A DNA stretch of 64,000 bases from Taxillus chinensis. Taxonomy: Eukaryota > Streptophyta > Magnoliopsida > Santalales > Loranthaceae. Position numbers and translations under genes: made by a program. Where the stretch lies: positions 5,152,550-5,216,549 of the forward strand of contig CM042087.1 in the NCBI GenBank assembly GCA_023512835.1, in the 5' to 3' direction. Below are positions 21,071-33,240 of the stretch, in pieces. Under the pieces are notes generated by a model. That model was given only the letters and a program-made list of their open reading frames with translations. It was not told the DNA's origin and made no database searches. The first letter of the stretch is position 1. Each line of letters opens with the position of its first letter.

Positions 21071-22578
21071 TATTTGATAAAAGTGCATTTTATGCCGTTA
21101 TTCTAGTGTTTATTTAGGATGTTTAAGAGCATGATTAGAGCCTTATTGCTTCATATATCATATATATTTGCTCTAACCCCTAGGAAGATGCTAGTTGCAA
21201 ATAAAATGGTTTAGGCAGTGTTTTGGCATTGATTTTGGACCTCACTTTTGACTAGGTAGATGGCCTCAAACAATTTGCGGCAAGAACAAAAAGTTTCTTA
21301 GAATGATGTCCCTACTACCACAGAAATTTCAGAGCATTTGGAGCTGAACGTGAATTCACCCAATTCACGTGCACCAGCCTAACCTTTTTGCCTCTCGGCC
21401 CACAGGATGCAAGGAAGCTTGGGGAGAAGGTTGAGCGGGATTTGGAGGTGCACGTGAATTCACCATATCACGTGCAAATTGGCGTGCGGGAGAGAGATAT
21501 TTTTGGACCGATCCAATCGTTTTTCCATGCCGATATTTTTTTCCCGAAGGCCCAAGTCCAAATTGTGGATGGAAGATAGAGGGTTTTTAATGTTTCGAGT
21601 GTCACTTATCAAAAACTACGCCGTTTTGATAGAGGGCTAGGTTACACACCTCAAGGCCCATTCAAACTCTATAAATAAGAGCTCCACGCCCTTGCTAGCC
21701 AGCTAAACCCCCTACACGTTTTAAAGAGAGAGAGAGAGGCCCACGACTAGGTGCTCCTTGACCTAGGAGAGCAGCCTGCAGCCCTACGTCGCGGATTTTG
21801 GAGCCTGGGATTTGAAGCTTTGCTTGGCGCGTGATCAAGAAGAAGATGTTGACCTTTTGCTTTGGTTTTGCTTGTAATCATGCGTGAGTAGCTTTTAATC
21901 TAGGGGAGCAATGTAGCCCCCTTGTTGCTTTTTGGTTTATGAATATTGGGTTTGGATGATTGAAGTTTTGCATGTTTTATGAATCTGTTCTTAATTCTAT
22001 CTTTGGATGTACACCTTGGTATTCTTAGCCCTAGGGGGGACGGGGCAGGTTGAGATTCATAAACTTATTTGTGGATCATGGTGTGATCATTATCCTTTTG
22101 CAAATAGATTTATTGGCTTTGCATGTTTGTGTGTTTAGATGACCATTCGCATACAACTCTTAAAAGGACCTCAATGACCATTTGTTGTCCTTGGCTTATG
22201 TTTAGCATGTTTTCAATCGCACAACCCTAATACCATGAACCAAAGAGATAACATAAGGGGGGGTGAAATGTGACCCTAAGATGCTTTAATCCTTGAAACT
22301 TAATAAACTTGGTTTATTTCTTTGTTTATTTAAAAAAAAAAAAAAAAAATTTTATTTTTTTTTAAAAAAAAAAAATTTTTGCCAAGACATTTTATAGAAC
22401 AAGAGTAATTGGGTGATTTGATTTGAGAACTAGAGAACTAGGCTAATCCCCCCTGTGGGTTCGACCCCTTTCTTGTTATTCTTTCAAAATAGGGAATAAA
22501 CTTAGGGAATTTATTATTTTGAAGAGAGATTTAACGACATTAGCTAGCCTTTTAGAGAGGCTAAAAAATCTTGTCTGG
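21071..22578 (+). mobile_element. 3' LTR of the non-autonomous Athila-family element
   Basis: Begins near TTGATAAAAGTGCATTTTAT after the AAGGTGGTG purine-rich stretch and ends near TCTTGTCTG at 22578, then Ogre-D leader sequence resumes. It holds the palindrome with core CTACGCCGTTTTGAT (about 21606-21632), TATAAATA at 21670-21677, and several G/A/T homopolymer runs (for example about 22330-22380) absent from the sister LTR at 61210. Confidence 0.85.
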
Positions 22579-22801
22579 CGGGGCCACCCAGGGTAGGGAA
22601 AGTAGTAAATCACAACTATCATGGCATTAGTAATTGACAATGTTATACAAAGTAATAAATCATAATTATAGTTGAGAACACAAAAATGACAATTGTTATA
22701 GCGGTGTGAAATAAATCATAATCAATATATACAAACAAAACAACCTTCTAAGTTTATATAGTGGGTCCCCTCTAAAGTTTATTAGCGCCCAGGTCGCCCG
22801 T
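22579..22801 (-). mobile_element. Ogre-D leader (5' untranslated region)
   Basis: The reverse complement matches 55330-55490, the leader of Ogre-F (CATGATAGTTGTGATTTACT blocks). The sequence next to the LTR, GGGCGACCTGGGCG, looks like a decayed version of the Ogre primer-binding site. Confidence 0.65.
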
Positions 22802-23498
22802 TGTCATCACCGGTTTTCATCCTCAAGCCCATTTGGGCAAGACTCCGACTAAACCAATGGTGAGAAATTTAGAGTCGCCACCAACTATTTTTGGGGTTCA
22901 GTTGGATACCCTCTACTTTGAGTAGTTTAAGGTGTGGTCTGAGTTATCGAGAAAGGGTTCGGGAGTTGGTTACATGTAGATAGGATTAAGAGCAAAAGGT
23001 GGCCTTTTGGTATCTATTTTCGGAGGAGGAGGTTATTATTTATTTTCACTATTGTGATTGGGTGATTTTTGGAGGTTTTTTTTTTGGTAGTTTTTGTTGG
23101 TTTGGTTAAAAATTGATATCCCCTAAAACTTTTTAAAGAATTTTTTGTTTGATTTTTGTTTGAAGTGGAAAATGAAATCCTCGGATTTTTTTTTTTTATT
23201 TTTTTTTTGCTTTTTTATTTTTGTTGTTGTTGTTGTTGTTGTTGTTGTTATTTTTTCTATTTTTTTTGTTTTTTTGTTTTGGTTTTTGTTTTTGTTTTGT
23301 TTTGTTTTGCTTTGTTTGTTTGTTTGTTTTTTTGGGGGGGGGGGGGGGGGTGGAGAAAAAGGCATTTGTGAGGGGGGTGCCCCTTTTTAACTTTAAAATG
23401 CTTATTTTTGTTGTTCTTTCTCACTTTTTGGACTATGACTAAAGGCACACATTATCAAAATAGATGTGGAGTTGTGGTGGTATCTAAAAAAAAAAAAA

Positions 23499-23543
<45 letters not shown>

Positions 23544-24594
23544 ATTTTTTTATACCTCTCTTTGCTCTTTTTTTTTTTTTTCACTATATCTTACATATTA
23601 CAACGTACAACATATATAAACAACATTACAAAGAGAAACTACAAGGAAAATATAACACACCAACAAGTACAAGGAAAACATACAACATAAAAGAAAAAAA
23701 AGAAAAAAAAATACAGGAAAACACGAAGAATTACATCCAATATAAATAGAAATATAAATAAGCTAATAATACATAAACATATATAGAACTGACTTTGGGG
23801 GCTTCAACACCGGACCTCCGTGTGAATCATATTCATGCCGGTAGTCGCCTGCTCAAATGACCAAAGCACCAAATTCAGTAGTGTAAATGACAGAAATCGG
23901 CTGGGATTTGATTTGGAGACATCAACGGTGTATGAGATTGAGTAGAGAATAAAAAGACAATTTTTTTTGTTTTTTTTTGTTTTTTTGTGAGAGAGAGAGG
24001 GAGGATGTTTTCCTTGGGCAAAAGAGTCCGTAAAAGAGAAAGAGAAAATCTGGGGAACCTCTTTTTGGTTTCGGTTTTGGCAAACGAAGCTAAGGGAAAG
24101 AGAGAGTATGGGAAGGATTTTATGGTTTTTAGTTTTGGGAAAGGGAGAGAGTTTGGGCAAAAATTTGGGTGTTTCTCTCTGGGCATATGCAAAGGGAAAA
24201 AGCTTGGGCATATACTTTTGGACGTAAGTCTCTAAGCAGAGGGAAAAAAAAGCTTAGGCGTTTCTGGGCGTGAAGACTCTTAGGAAAGGAAAGAGCTTGG
24301 GCGTTATTAGTCTCTAGGCGTGTGTATCCTTTTTTATGCGAGGGAGAAGGACCTCCTTTTTAATGCCTTTGGAATTGCCACATAATTGCAGCATTTATGG
24401 ATGCCAGCCCCTTTTTTATTAATTAGATGCCATTTATATTGGGTGGACCGTCAACGTTGCTTGTCCTTTTGGCTTTAAATGCGCGCATGTGATAGACAGC
24501 CGTTGAAGAGTATCTACCCAGCTAATCCTGTGAAGCTATAATGACCATGCCCGTGAACAGGCTAATCAGCGAAAGTCAATGGTTGGTAGGGTCA

Positions 24595-25000
24595 AAGGTG
24601 TGGAGGCTCGGATCCGGATCAATGGAAGGCAATTCTGGATGATTGGGGTTTATTCCGCATCAGTGGAGGCATTAGTCCGGATCAATATTGGCTCGGATCC
24701 TTATTCCGTAGCAGTGGAGGCCTTAGTCTGGATCAATGTTGGCCCGGATCCTTACTCCGTGTCAGTGGAAGGTTAGTCCGGATCAATAAAGGCTCGGATC
24801 CTTACACCGCATCAGTGAGAGCTCTTAGTCTGGATCAATGTTGGCTTGGATCCTTACTCCGCATCCGTGGGAGCTCTTAGTCTGGGTCAATGAAGGCTCG
24901 GATCCTTACTCCGCATCAGTGGGAGCTCTTAGTCCGGATCAATGTCGACTCGGATCCTTACTCTGTATCAGTGGGAGCTCTTAGTCTGGATCATTGATGT
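24595..25000 (-). repeat. About 52-bp tandem array in the Ogre-D LTR
   Basis: At least six units of about 50-52 bp begin at 24690, 24741, 24791, 24843, 24895 and 24947. Each contains GGATCCTTACTCCGCATCAG and TTAGTCCGGATCAATG. On the LTR sense strand the motif is CGGAGTAAGGATCC, the same as in the copia LTR arrays at 26490-26790 and 38880-39270. Confidence 0.8.
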
Positions 25001-25004
25001 CCCG

Positions 25005-25135
25005 GATTTGACCTTTTGCTCTGGATTTGACTTTGATGCTCCAGATTTGACCTTGATGTTCCGGATTTGACTGTGATGTTCTGGATTTTTTTTGATGTTC
25101 CGGATTTGACTGTGATGAGCCGGATTTGAATTTTG
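25005..25135 (-). repeat. About 22-bp tandem array in the Ogre-D LTR
   Basis: Roughly six units of the form TGATGTTCCGGATTTGACTG, directly following the 52-bp array. The equivalent position of the Ogre-F LTR does not have this unit. Confidence 0.8.
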
Positions 25136-25225
25136 TAATCTTTTTTTTTTTGGATACATGGCATGAGCAGATAAATATATAAAATGGGGTTAGTATGTCT
25201 AACCCAGACAAAATGGGGTCCAACA

Positions 25226-25841
25226 GCACGAATACCCAAACGAAAACGTAGTGCCGGTATTAAAAAGAAGACTACTCATAAAAATGCCCGTACTAGCCCG
25301 TGTTGAGTGTCCATGTTAACATGGGCATATGCAGTCCGCCCGTATTGAGCCCAAATTTGTCCATGTTACACCACCAAGCTGAGCTAGGGGTTTCATGTGG
25401 TGCAGCCTGCCCGTATTGCCATGCTTGTGTCGTGTGATACGTGTGTCATCATGGGTGCATGATGTGTTGCCCAAGTTGACTTCTTTTACTAGGACTCTTT
25501 TTGTAATATATTTCCTTTTATAAATTGTATTTATTAGTAAGTAAGTTTAAATTAGGCTTTAGTTTAGTTTTCAATTATATTTGGTTTCCAATTCATAGTT
25601 GGTAATTTGCTTACAAATAAGCCTTATTTTCAAGATTCACAAGTTCATCCCCAAATCGGGGTTCCCCTAAACCTAGAGTTCATACTAAATTTCACAAATT
25701 ATGCTCAAATCACACATATTCAAGAACAAAATTAAGATAAGAGATTAGGAACACCTACTTGGTAAGGTTTCACGGATGAATCAACCCCAAAACTTAAGCT
25801 CCAAGCTCTACCTCCAAGCTCTCTCTTCGCTCTCCCTCCCT

Positions 25842-25888
<47 letters not shown>

Positions 25889-26105
25889 AAGTCGTGAAAC
25901 TCAAAATGATTATCCACTGGGAGTCTCTCTCTCTCCCCTATTTATATTTTCTACTTATCTATTTAATTAATAAATATTCAAAATTACACCATTGACTTTT
26001 TGGGGTCCCAATTCTAAATTGCACTCAACTACTACCAAAACGCTTGAATTGTCGAGCACACTAGCAACCAAATATCTTTATCACCAAATAAAGACTATTT
26101 CATAC
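25226..26105. other. Unassigned sequence, possible reversed LTR fragment
   Basis: No ORF with recognisable content. A (CT)n microsatellite lies at about 25832-25884. On the minus strand, TATAAATAGG near 25935-25945 next to an (AG)n leader resembles an LTR promoter followed by its transcript start. I could not identify ends or relatives in the window. Confidence 0.3.
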
Positions 26106-27379
26106 TGTTGGATCGAATTCAGAATTTGGATAATGCTGATAAAACCCTATGTAATTTGGTTTGAGATCTTTCTATGTAAATTCTAACATGTTGCAGAAGA
26201 CAAGTGTTAATCTGGATCTTCACTCGTGAGTACAAAGTTAAGGACAAGATACATAATCCTGATTCGGACCAACGTGAGTATTGTCAATCAACTTGGTAAA
26301 TAACCAAGTCATTACAAGATACGGAGTAAGGATTATTAGCGCAGACTAAGCACTTAAAGATATGGACTATCCGGGTCTTACACTCAAACAGACTAAGAAT
26401 CTTAGTCTACAACTCACGCAAAGTAAGAGAGAAAAATGCGAAATAAATAGCTAAGTCTTATACTCACGCGGACCAAGGACAAGAAGACACGGAGTAAGGA
26501 ATCCAAGTATTTCATTCAGGCGGAGTAAGAACTTATGTGGAATAAGGACCCAAGTACGTTGTTCGCACAGAGTAAGGAATCCGAACCTCATACTCACACG
26601 GAGTAAGGAAGCGCTGACACGGAGTAAGCCATCCAAATATTTCGTTCACATGGAGTAAGGAAGCACTGACACGGTATAAGGATTCAAGTATCAAATTGAC
26701 ACGGAGTAAGCAACCACTAACATGGAGTAAGGATCCCGGCTTCATTAACACGGAGTAAGGAACCTTACAATGGATTAAGACGACACTGCTCCAATTAATC
26801 AACTCCGAATTCAAAGTCATCAGCTCGCTGTGTTTCGATGTAAGAAAGATCCGTTGAATATTTATCATCTTACACGTGGATCACTCGGAGGCGTGGACAA
26901 AGCCATTAATGCAATTGGAATCATGCGAAGCAATTCGATACGCTTATACTTCCAACATCTTGAGCTCCATATCCGCAGTAGTTATAGCAGATGTATTTTT
27001 TGAGAAGTCTTCAGTGCTGCACTGTACTCGAAAAATCTTGTTCCAAGAATGTTTCCTAGGGATGTCTATCTATACTAAGGCTTGTATATTTTCATGGGTG
27101 TGTGTACATGTCAAAAAGCTTAGAGGATTTCATTTTGGCTAGTGTGTGTTATTGTAAACAGAGTGCTACTGTAAACAGAAGTGAGATACTTTTTTAGTAG
27201 ATCCAAAAGCTTGTACTCAGCTTTAATCTGCTACAATTTGTTGTAATTATGTTGTGATAATAATATAAATTACTTCTACATTGATTTTATCTTCAACCAG
27301 ACTAAGTGTTGTGCCAAAAGAGAGAGAAAAGTTTCAAAAACAGCCTATTCACCCCCTTCTAGGCTTCTTGGGACCAACA
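26106..27379 (+). mobile_element. 5' LTR of Copia-A, 1274 bp
   Basis: Starts TGTTGGATCGAATTC and ends GGACCAACA, a short TGTTGG/CCAACA inverted end. It aligns along its length with 38520-39878. The left flank is CATAC. A primer-binding site follows two bases after the end. Confidence 0.92.
26490..26790 (+). repeat. CGGAGTAAGGA motif array in the Copia-A LTR
   Basis: ACACGGAGTAAGGAA and close variants recur about ten times with spacing of about 20-45 bp, interleaved with GCGCTGACA and TATTTCATTCA-like blocks. The sister LTR has the equivalent array at about 38880-39270. Confidence 0.8.
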
Positions 27380-27381
27380 AG

Positions 27382-27393
27382 TGGTATCAAAGC
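27382..27393 (+). other. Primer-binding site of Copia-A
   Basis: TGGTATCAAAGC differs by one base from the complement of initiator tRNA-Met (TGGTATCAGAGC). Copia-B has the same variant. Confidence 0.85.
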
Positions 27394-27443
27394 AAGTTCT
27401 ACCTACTCAACATAGAGATCCCTCTCTCTCCCTCAATACTCAA

Positions 27444-29670
27444 ATGGTCGAAGAAAGAAGGATGCTGTTCAACGTTCGCATCAACTCTGGAGGTGCTTAA
27501 GAGCCCATCCCCAACCGACAGCAGCAGTGAAAACGCTAATCCGAGCACAAGTGCTCAAACCACTACTGCTACTCAAAAACGGAGTTCTGGATTCACTCTT
27601 ACCAAACCGCCAAAATTCACACCTGAGCTTTTCTCCCAGTGGAAAGCTCACATGTGCATGCTCATGATGTGCCATGATCACCTCATGTGGCCCTGTCTTC
27701 ATCAAGAGAACTCTATTCCGATGATAATCGAAGGAAATAGAGTGAGAAGGCCAAAGATAGACACTGAACTCACTAATGAGGAAAGAGCTTGGCTATATGG
27801 AAACGAAAAGGTTCTAGCCTATGTTACGTCGTCTTTGGATTCCAAAGCTTTCACAGACATCAAGGGCTGCACAACAGTGAAAGCTGTCTGGGATAAACTG
27901 ACAATCCTCTATGAGGGAAGTCATTCCCAAATACAAAACGTTATTTGTGCTCTCAAACAGTACTTTGAGAGCTTTTCACACAAACCTGATGAATCCCTTG
28001 AGAGCATATATCGGAGATTCGGAAAGCTCATTCTTGAATTGAAAACTATCAATAAGCGTTATTCGGACTTTCAGATAAATGACAAGTTCTTTCATTCCTT
28101 GTTGGATCACTACTACTCCAAGTAGCTCCAGATGCAAGCCAATGACAACTAGCAATGTGTTTCCCTGGAAGAAATCTATGAAGAACTACGGACTCACGAG
28201 ATCAGGTTTAAATACTCTGACCAAGATGAGAAAATAGCTCAGAAAGAAAAGGGGGTAGCTCTTAAAGCTACAGAGTGTCTAAACACTTAGCCCGAGGATG
28301 ATGAGGAAGAGTCAGACAACACCGACTCGGATGCTGAAGAGGAGATAGCCCTTCTTGTCAAATTGTTTGAACAATTTCTGAGAAAGAGCAGAAGGGGAAG
28401 CAAAATAGGATCATCCTCATCCTCCAGAAGGAAAGAGTGATCGGAGTCTATTTCTCAAGGCTGTTATAACTGTGGGAAACCAGGTCACTGGGCCAAGGAT
28501 TGCAAGGCTAAACCCAAGGCGGTCGACAAAAGTGACAAGATTAAACCCCTATGCTTTACCTTAGACTATAGCAAGAACAAGAGGTAGGCGTTTATCTCAA
28601 AGTACAGAAGTGGCTCGGAAGAAGAGGAGGAATCCTCTAATGACGAACCAACAGAGAAGCCGAACGTCTACCTCATGGCAAACACTGAGGTACCTTCTAT
28701 CTTTGAGCTCATAAGTAGATTAAAATCTCTTACGAATGAACGTGATCTTGAAAATGACGAGAGATTAATAATTACTCAAATGTACCAATACATGAGTGGT
28801 CAGGCTAAGCGTCTTGAATTCACTATTTTTAATCTTGAAAAAGACATAGCCAGTTTAAGGAGTAAAGAAGTTTGGTATCACGTTCTTAGACTCAAGAATC
28901 ATTTACTGAACACCAACCTAAATGGCCTAACTGTAAATCTTAAAGGAAATAAACCGTAAGTGGCTAAAATCGAGGGAAATAGCCTCTACGTTTAGGACTA
29001 ATCCGGATGATACTTAAGTCAAACCTAGCCTAGGCTCTGATGCATCTACCTCCACGTTTGTCACTGATTGCCCCTTAGATTTCACTCCCAAACTAACCAA
29101 CCTATATCCTGTTAGTACATCTAAACCGTTGGATGGATTTGTTTCAGGTGGCACCATAGTTTGCGACTGTGGAAGTGAGGCTGTTACTGCTAATCCCGAA
29201 GTAGTAGCACCCGTACCAAAAGATGAAGGGAAGGCTGTTGCAGTTAAGGCCGAAACTGTAGCACCCATAAAGAAAGGAAAGGTCAAGGCTGACGCATCTA
29301 GGGCCAAAAGCATGTCACCCAATCACAAAGGATTAGGTCATAGTGAATAGAGTAGAAAGACTGTTAAACCAAAGAAACTTGTATCCCCTATTTCTGCTCC
29401 GTATCATAGTGTCTGTTTTATCTGTAGAGAAATAGGCCATTATCATTATGATTGTTGGAGTCTGTATGATGACTGACTTTGTAATCAAGTTCACATTAAT
29501 AAAGATCAGTTCATCAAAAAGGGTTCTTCTAGCAAATCAAAGTCTAAATCTCAAAGGAGTAATTCTCCAAAAAAAACCCAACTAAAAGAAGCAACTGACA
29601 CTAATAAAGTAAAGTCAACATGAAAAGCTAAAATTCCTAACAAAGCAAAATTCAGAACTGTTGACACTAC
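27444..29670 (+). pseudogene. gag: gag of Copia-A, broken
   Basis: Starts MVEERRMLFNVR at 27444, with a TAA at 27498 where Copia-B has CAA (Gln), and a +1 shift soon after. The long open part 27493-28125 holds FTLTKPPKFTPELFSQWKAH and the UBN2-type capsid (GCTTVKAVWDKLTILYEGSH, SLESIYRRFGKLILELK). Zinc knuckle CYNCGKPGHWAKDC lies near 28462-28503, and a second CFICREIGHYHYDC near 29412-29455. Between them are an acidic region and a heptad-rich segment. It matches Copia-B to about 29670 and then diverges before any protease. No pol follows. Confidence 0.85.
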
Positions 29671-29819
29671 CAAGGACAAATCTAGAAAGCTTAGTTAGGC
29701 GGAGGGCGTGATACAAAGTATGTAATTCACGTTTAGAAATCGTTATCTAAAACTACGATTAGTAGGGTCGATTCCAAAATTTGGGAGGTCCAAGGTGATT
29801 ATTAAATTGAGAGTTCTTA
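29671..29819. other. Short unassigned flank between Copia-A and the Athila-like insertion
   Basis: Joins Copia-A to the TGTAG target duplication at 29820-29824. It has no counterpart in Copia-B, where protease follows. It may be Copia-A internal sequence or an older host sequence. Confidence 0.35.
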
Positions 29820-29824
29820 TGTAG
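29820..29824 (+). repeat. Target-site duplication, left copy (TGTAG)
   Basis: TGTAG immediately precedes TGACAGACAG; the identical TGTAG at 35600-35604 immediately follows GCACGTTATCA. This frames the whole 29825-35599 block as one insertion. Confidence 0.88.
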
Positions 29825-31283
29825 TGACAGACAGATTTTTAGCCTCTCTAAAGGAGCTAGCTAATGTCGTTAAATCTCTCTTTAAGATGATAAATTCCCT
29901 AAGTTTGCACTAAAATAATAGCAGCAAGCAAGGGGTCGAACCCACAGGGATTAGCCTAGTTTTCTAGTTCTTAAATCAAAACACCCAATTACTCTTGTTC
30001 TATAAAATGTCTTTGCAAAAAGTTCTCTTTTTTAAACTAAGATCTAATTTTTATTTGGTTTTCTAAATAATTTAAGACAGCAGAATTGAATTTAAGGTTA
30101 AAACTCAAAGATTAAAGGCATCTAGGATCACAATTTCACTTCCCTACGTTATTTCTACTGATTTTAAGGTTCTTGGGCTTATTTAAATGATAACATGCTA
30201 TACATGAGCCAAGGTTCTGCAAATGGTCATTGACAGACCTTTTGAGTGTTGTTTGCCTGAATGGTCATCATGGCAGCAACAAACAAAGCCTAAATATCAT
30301 ATTTCTGACTAGATAATGGTCACACCAATCACAAATATGCTTTGAATCCAAAGTCAGCCCCAGACTAGGGCTAAGAAACCTAGGTGTATACAACCTAGAT
30401 ATAGAAGATGAAGAACATATTCATAAAACATGCAAACCTCAATTAAACAAATCCAATATTCTTAGAATCAGTACAACAGCATAGGGGGCTACATTGCTCC
30501 CCTAGATTAAGAAAACTACTCACACATGTTCTTGACAAAGCATAAACAAATAAAGAACATCATCTTAGAACCAGGAGCAGTAGAACTTCAATTCCAGAAC
30601 TTCCCAGCTGCCAAGCTCTCTCTCCAAACCTTAGGCGTGCCCTCTCTCAAGATTGTCGTGCAAGAATGTGCCATTACGGCCTCTATTTATAGAGGAGGCT
30701 GCTGTGTAATGTGTGCCATAGTTGTTAACTATCGTCATTAATCAAACGGCGTAGTTTTGACAAGTGATGGCGATTTTACCTTCTAGCCATTATGCAACCC
30801 AAACCAAGCAGAATTTGATCAAGCTCCAAAAGAGAAAAATCATCAGCATAACAAAACAAAGGTGACTGTGTAAAAACATTCTTTCCTGTGACGAAGGTCA
30901 TTGTCACGAGCACCTCCATTTGCTCTGAAACTTTACCCAGGACTTTATCACATCAGATAGAAGCCTTCCATGCAAAAATATCCTTGCCCGTGACAAAGGT
31001 CATTATCACGAGTACCTCCAAATGGTCTGAAACTTTTATGAGAGGTAGATGACATCATTTGGAGCAACTTTTATTTTTCACGTGATATCATATGAAGCCT
31101 TCTACAAGGTCAAAAAAATCAAATCCCAATACCATGTGCAAAATCTTTTGTTGTCCTTTTGCTCTGAAATTTTTATGTGAGGTAGAGGGCATCATTTGGA
31201 GCAACGTTTCCTTCTGTACATGATATTGGTAAGCTCATCTTCATAGTCAAATAAATCAAAACGTGCTTGCTCAGCACATTGAT
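29825..31283 (-). mobile_element. 3' LTR of a minus-strand Athila-like element, truncated
   Basis: The reverse complement ends CTGTCTGTCA like the other Athila-family LTRs, with the palindrome (about 30741-30763), TATTTATA (reverse TATA box, 30684-30691) and leader blocks in order. It matches 34776-35599 from about 30770 to 31283 (TGCTTGCTCAGCAC), where it joins plus-strand pol and lacks the LTR start of about 300 bp. Confidence 0.85.
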
Positions 31284-33240
31284 CGATTTAGCTCAAGGTA
31301 AGTTGACCTTGAGGATAAACGAAGATACCCTAGTCTTCCATATGGAAAGACCTTTGCAAGGACAAGAAGAGGAAAGTTGTCTCTGGATCGAAGACTTTGA
31401 GGACTTAGTGGAAGACTACTTAAGTAAGCAGATAGAATGAAGAGATGAAGTGCTTCACACATCAGAGATCCAGCAGCAAGAGATTGAGGACTTGATCACT
31501 AACGAGGAGGAACAAAAATCCAGTCCATTGGAGCAAGCCAAGGAGGAGCATGACAAGTCAACAATCCCAGCACCAGAACTGAAGGAGTTGCCTGGACACT
31601 TGAGGTATGAATTTCTAGATTCCACAAATAGATTTCCAGTAATTGTTGCTTCAAATTTAAATGCTTTGGAATGTGAACAATTGCTAGAAATTCTAAGAAA
31701 ACATAAAAAGGCCCTTGGGTGGAATATTGAATATATTAGGGGCATTAGTCCAGGGTTGTGCATGCATAATATCCTTATGAATGATAATTTTAACCCCACT
31801 GTTGAAAGACAACGAAGACTGAACCCAGTAATGAAAGAAGTTGTTAGGAAAGAAGTTCTAAAATGGAAAAATGTTGGGATTATTTATGCTATCTCTGATA
31901 GTGAGTGGGTTAGTCCTTTACATGTTGTGCCCAAGAAAGGGAGCATGATAGTGATTAGGAATGAAAAGAATGAATTGATTCCATCCTGAACTGTGACGGG
32001 GTGGAGAGTCTGTGTGGACTATAGGAAGCTAAATAAGGCCACTAGGAAGGATCACTTTCCACTTCCTTTTATTGATCAAATGCTTGATAGGTTAGCTGGG
32101 TATAGCCATTACTGCTTCCTAGATGGGTAATCCGGGTTCAATCAGATCATGATTAAACCCGAGGACCAAGAGAAAACAACATTCACTTGCCCTTTTGGCA
32201 CCTTTGCATTTAGGAGGATGCCATTTGGGCTATGTAATGCACCTGCTACCTTTCAAAGGTGCATGATGGCCATTTTTCAGGCCCTGGTGGAGGAGATAAT
32301 GGAAGTATTTATGGATGATTTTTTTTTGTTTGGTTCTTACCAACAATGCTTAAAAAACCTAGATATTGTCCTGGAAAGATGTAAAGAGAAAGAACTTGTC
32401 CTCAATTGGGAGAAATGCCATTTTATGATAAGTGAGGGCATAGTCCTTGGGCACAAGGTGTCCGCTAAAGGTTTGGAGGTGGATAGAGCTAAAATATCCA
32501 CCATTGAAACCCTGCCACCTCCAACCAATGAGAAAGGGGTGAGAAGTTTCCTAGGAAATGCTGGGTTCTATGGGAGATTTATTAAGGACTTCTCAAAAAT
32601 AGATAAACCCCTAAGTGTGTTGTTGGAAAAAGACAAAAGATTTGACTTTGATAATGAATGTTTAAAAGCTTTTGAAGTCCTTAAGCACAAGTTGGTCACA
32701 GCCCTTATTATAGTTACTCCGGATTGGGAACAACCATTTGAGATTATATGTGATGCGAGTGACTATGCCGTGAGGGTAGTTCTAGGGAAGAGGAGAGAGA
32801 AAATTTTTAGGGTGATTTACTATGCTAGTAAGACTCTAGATAATGCCCAACAGAACTATACCACTACTGAGAAAGAGTTGCTAGTTGTAGTGTATGGCTG
32901 CAACAAGTTTAGATCTTACCTCTTTGGGTCTAAGGTTGTTGTTTATACTGACCATGTAGCTCTTAAGTATTTGTTAGCTAAGAAGGAAGCTAAGACACGT
33001 TTGCTGAGATGGGTTCTCCTCTTACAGGAGTTTGATTTAGAGATTAGAGACACTAAAGGAGCCTTAAACACTGTTGCAGATCACCTTTCTCGAGTTAAAA
33101 ATGCACCTAAGTCTTTACCTATCTCTAATGACTTTCCTGATGAGGCAGTGCTTCAAGTAAGCCAGCTTCCTTGGTTTGCTGATATAGCAAACTATTTAGC
33201 CACTGAGTTCATACCTAAGCAATTTGATTACCACCGATGA
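31284..33240 (+). pseudogene. Athila-type protease end, RT and RNase H, inverted relative to its LTRs
   Basis: Frames read on the plus strand. The segment opens with LTLRINEDTLVFHM, the usual protease C-terminus, then ELKELPGHLRYEFLD and RT blocks WRVCVDYRKLNKATRKDHF, CFLDG*SGFNQI (TAA at about 32128 in place of a Tyr codon), [18 protein letters not shown] and the catalytic FMDDF at about 32309-32323. RNase H has [29 protein letters not shown] and VADHLSRV, so its acidic residues are intact. Another stop lies at 31987. Together with the integrase this is the best preserved gypsy pol in the window. Confidence 0.88.

Larger units (their letters stand above)
22802..25225 (-). mobile_element. 5' LTR of Ogre-D, about 2.4 kb
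   Basis: Read on the minus strand it starts TGTTGGACCCCATTTTGTC (plus coordinate 25225 downward), matching the start of the Ogre-F LTR at 43882, and ends AAAACCGGTGATGACA at 22802, matching the end at 55306 and the Ogre-E LTR end near 35608. The middle is filled with T-rich low complexity, a (TTG)n microsatellite at 23221-23249, long poly(T) at about 23493-23540, and the tandem arrays below. The flank beyond the LTR start is GCACG. Confidence 0.8.

Noticed and set aside
23123..23749. Several overlapping Phe/Val- and Lys/Pro-rich ORFs
   Set aside because: Products of the (TTG)n microsatellite and T and G runs inside the Ogre-D LTR.
24595..25135. Regularly spaced repeats considered as a CRISPR-like array
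   Set aside because: The units are directly adjacent, imperfect and without unique spacers, in plant DNA inside an LTR. It is a minisatellite.
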